Virus record (IMG/VR): IMGVR_UViG_3300031857_014661
Location: 1-53,338 of that record
Reading direction: 5' to 3' (one strand)
Origin: a virus
Length of the DNA stretch: 53,338 nucleotides
In this document: one piece after another, positions 53,001 to 53,338 of the stretch
Layout of the letters: the number at the start of each line of letters is the position of its first letter
How positions within the stretch are numbered: the stretch's first letter is position 1
The notes under the pieces: model-generated
The model's database searches: none
What the model was told of the DNA's origin: nothing
What the model saw: only the letters and a program-made list of their open reading frames with translations
Made by a program: the position numbers and the translations under genes

Positions 53001-53201
53001 GACTCTGTTAATCCAATTTTGGATTCAATCAGAAGAGATAGAGGTTTAATTGACTTTAGAGTTGTTGTAACAAACACACCTGAAGACTTGGATAGAAACA
53101 CAATGACAGGTAAAATTTACCTTAAACCAACAAAAGCTCTTGAATTCATTGACATTGAGTTCTTGATTACACCAACAGGAGCTTCGTTTGAAAATATTTA
53201 A
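50022..53201 (+). CDS. 18: Tail sheath protein (gp18-like)
   Basis: The contractile tail sheath drives the tube through the cell envelope. The N-terminus has the sheath hallmark VFVSPGVYTSERDLSFVAQS, then GIVGETLRGPAFEP and DEFSAIFGG. The C-terminal ~250 residues are the conserved core: YYPWVLTRDTVNNTQIYLPP, FPWFASAGYTRGIV, INPIATFSDVGTLIFGNKT, LDRINVRRLLLQARKLIS and a final beta strand. Its 1059 residues are much longer than T4 gp18 (659). The extra part (about residues 120-700) is Ser/Thr/Gly-rich and probably forms outward-facing protrusions. The gene ends at a terminator. Confidence 0.95.
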   Translation: MATSNKVFVSPGVYTSERDLSFVAQSVGVTTLGIVGETLRGPAFEPIFVSSFDEFSAIFGGTSPEKFVDTQIPKYEAAYIAKSYLSQSNQLFVSRILGLSGYDAGPSWSISTIANVSGGSVSQDSVLSSVSVTFTGTTGGTSTILFESPFPSTIFSPDLNSQFTLSDGTTSTISSELKTFVSGVIGSNASAASTSATTAYVFGTIPDSYYDSLTGGGWTGLTNVYDVPSLKDADTDYPSRDNDAWYYAQFNPTTGNGYSGYSFSSKIDTLTGASGSFSGSVQLSAFTQIGTAFTEYNDVVVATLRSRGLSTYTTGTNPVYEVTGTTSVVLDSNGVYSGVTMSPYAPFGISGVTNDGSTFEFKVSLDSTDSNYISKVFGFSNFGKPSDEVPLFVEEQFTNFLNYSYKKGYIRGINETITALPSAQDDNGTLQSIGCYLEKYQTPETPYLVSELRGNTVYKLFKFILISDGNDANQEVKISILNVSFNNGTFDVGIRAYNDTDANPVFLEKYTNCSMNPASNSFVGVKIGTSDGEYQVRSKYVMLEISSEAPTDALPSGFEGYSMRNYYGSTTPFPIYKTKYDVAGEVIFQPPLSSVQRSSGDKINRVFLGLSNTIGYDPEYFNYKGIITPSNLTIETSPSYWDFLSKGFHMDSGATVVTISNGYSTSGTSAFEVGNASFGPTDSSDPTNPYFRIQSRKFTLFARGGFDGWDIYRKSRTNGDNFVLGGSGYLKGASPTTQFPSATGWGAFKQISVEGNTTDFANTDYYAYLLGQQTFANPEATNINVFVTPGIDFVNNSNLVEDAIDMIESQRADSLYVMTCPDYNMFVDTTTSYETDLIYPTEAVDNLDTTGIDSNYTATYYPWVLTRDTVNNTQIYLPPTAEVCRNLALTDNISFPWFASAGYTRGIVNSVKARKKLTQDDRDTLYQGRINPIATFSDVGTLIFGNKTTQVAESALDRINVRRLLLQARKLISAVAVRLLFEQNDDKVRQDFLDSVNPILDSIRRDRGLIDFRVVVTNTPEDLDRNTMTGKIYLKPTKALEFIDIEFLITPTGASFENI

Positions 53202-53211
53202 AAATAAACAC

Positions 53212-53237
53212 GGGAGGGGAAATAAAAACCCCCTCCC
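53212..53237 (+). terminator. Terminator after the tail sheath gene
   Basis: GGGAGGGG, 10-base loop, CCCCTCCC. A strong G/C stem but only a poor T run after it (TATTATTT). It is 11 bases after the stop and is followed directly by the next promoter motif. Confidence 0.75.
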
Positions 53238-53240
53238 TAT

Positions 53241-53248
53241 TATTTATA
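53241..53248 (+). promoter_or_regulatory. TATTTATA motif before the last partial gene
   Basis: TATTTATA follows the terminator and lies nine bases before an ATG at 53258, giving the usual terminator, promoter, gene order. Confidence 0.45.
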
Positions 53249-53257
53249 TATAAAACT

Positions 53258-53338
53258 ATGGAATTTACAAAAAAAGTATTAATGGAAAGTTTAGAAGTAC
53301 CAACTAATGGTAAAAAAACTTATTCTAAAAAACCACAA
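53258..53338 (+). CDS. Start of an unidentified gene, cut by the window end
   Basis: The ATG at 53258 opens a frame of 27 codons with no stop before the window ends (EFTKKVLMESLEVP at the start). The promoter motif upstream supports a real start. In T4 the tube gene 19 follows the sheath gene, but these few residues do not look like a tube protein. They cannot be assigned. Confidence 0.5.
   Translation, partial: MEFTKKVLMESLEVPTNGKKTYSKKPQ

Noticed and set aside
1-53338. tRNA genes, integrase, transposon or attachment sites
   Set aside because: The intergenic gaps are too short for tRNAs and no recombinase or repeat-flanked element was recognised.

Overview
The window is part of the genome of a T4-like (myovirus-type) tailed phage, AT-rich and densely packed. 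T4 homologues recognised from sequence are large terminase (gp17), portal (gp20), prohead protease (gp21), scaffold (gp22), major capsid protein (gp23), tail sheath (gp18), family B DNA polymerase (gp43), the late sigma factor (gp55), a gp5-like baseplate spike and a likely gp13-like neck protein. A host in the Bacteroidota (Flavobacteria-like) is inferred from three things: almost no Shine-Dalgarno sequences and A/T-only leaders, a DUF4494-like gene, and a phage copy of ribosomal protein bS21. No tRNA, integrase, transposase or CRISPR array was seen. No stretch longer than about 300 bases lacks a gene once a 56-residue ribbon-helix-helix gene at 49729-49899 is counted.

Layout. 1-10.2 kb (mostly +) is the head module: a possible small terminase, TerL, portal, an unknown helical protein, protease, DUF4494-like protein, scaffold and major capsid protein. 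A holin-like gene and rpsU sit inside it on the minus strand. 10.3-18.0 kb carries small and baseplate/tail genes, mainly minus, including a gp5-like OB-fold spike. 18.0-35.2 kb is one nearly gapless minus-strand run. It starts with six unknown, WYL-like or module-carrying genes (35.2-32.7 kb), passes through nucleic-acid genes (exonuclease, dUTPase, PhoH) and a large glycan-synthesis set, and ends with the late sigma factor gp55. The glycan set has eight glycosyltransferase genes (one with two domains), a short nucleotide-sugar dehydrogenase, a NodB-like deacetylase, a WbqC-like protein, two methyltransferases and HAD phosphatases. 35.2-40.5 kb (+) encodes lectin-like tail-fibre or adhesin proteins, including a 966-residue protein with three LamG-like domains joined by Thr-Pro linkers. 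40.5-43.3 kb is DNA polymerase. 43.3-48.1 kb (minus) holds a neck protein, a superoxide dismutase fused to a nuclease-like domain, and an SNF2-type helicase. 48.1-53.2 kb (+) holds neck/tail-completion candidates and the tail sheath. A last gene runs off the right edge.

How it works together. Most transcription units begin with TATTTAT(A/T), usually 3-36 bases before the start codon and in the sense orientation. Internal operon genes lack it. This is the best candidate for the gp55-dependent late promoter. Its position predicts very short leaders or none, which suits a host that initiates without Shine-Dalgarno pairing and a phage that brings its own bS21. The glycan island probably decorates phage DNA, the virion or the host surface, and the lectin-rich fibres probably bind host glycans. 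The SOD-nuclease fusion, the bS21/no-SD/promoter combination and the glycan island feeding into gp55 are the most interesting parts.
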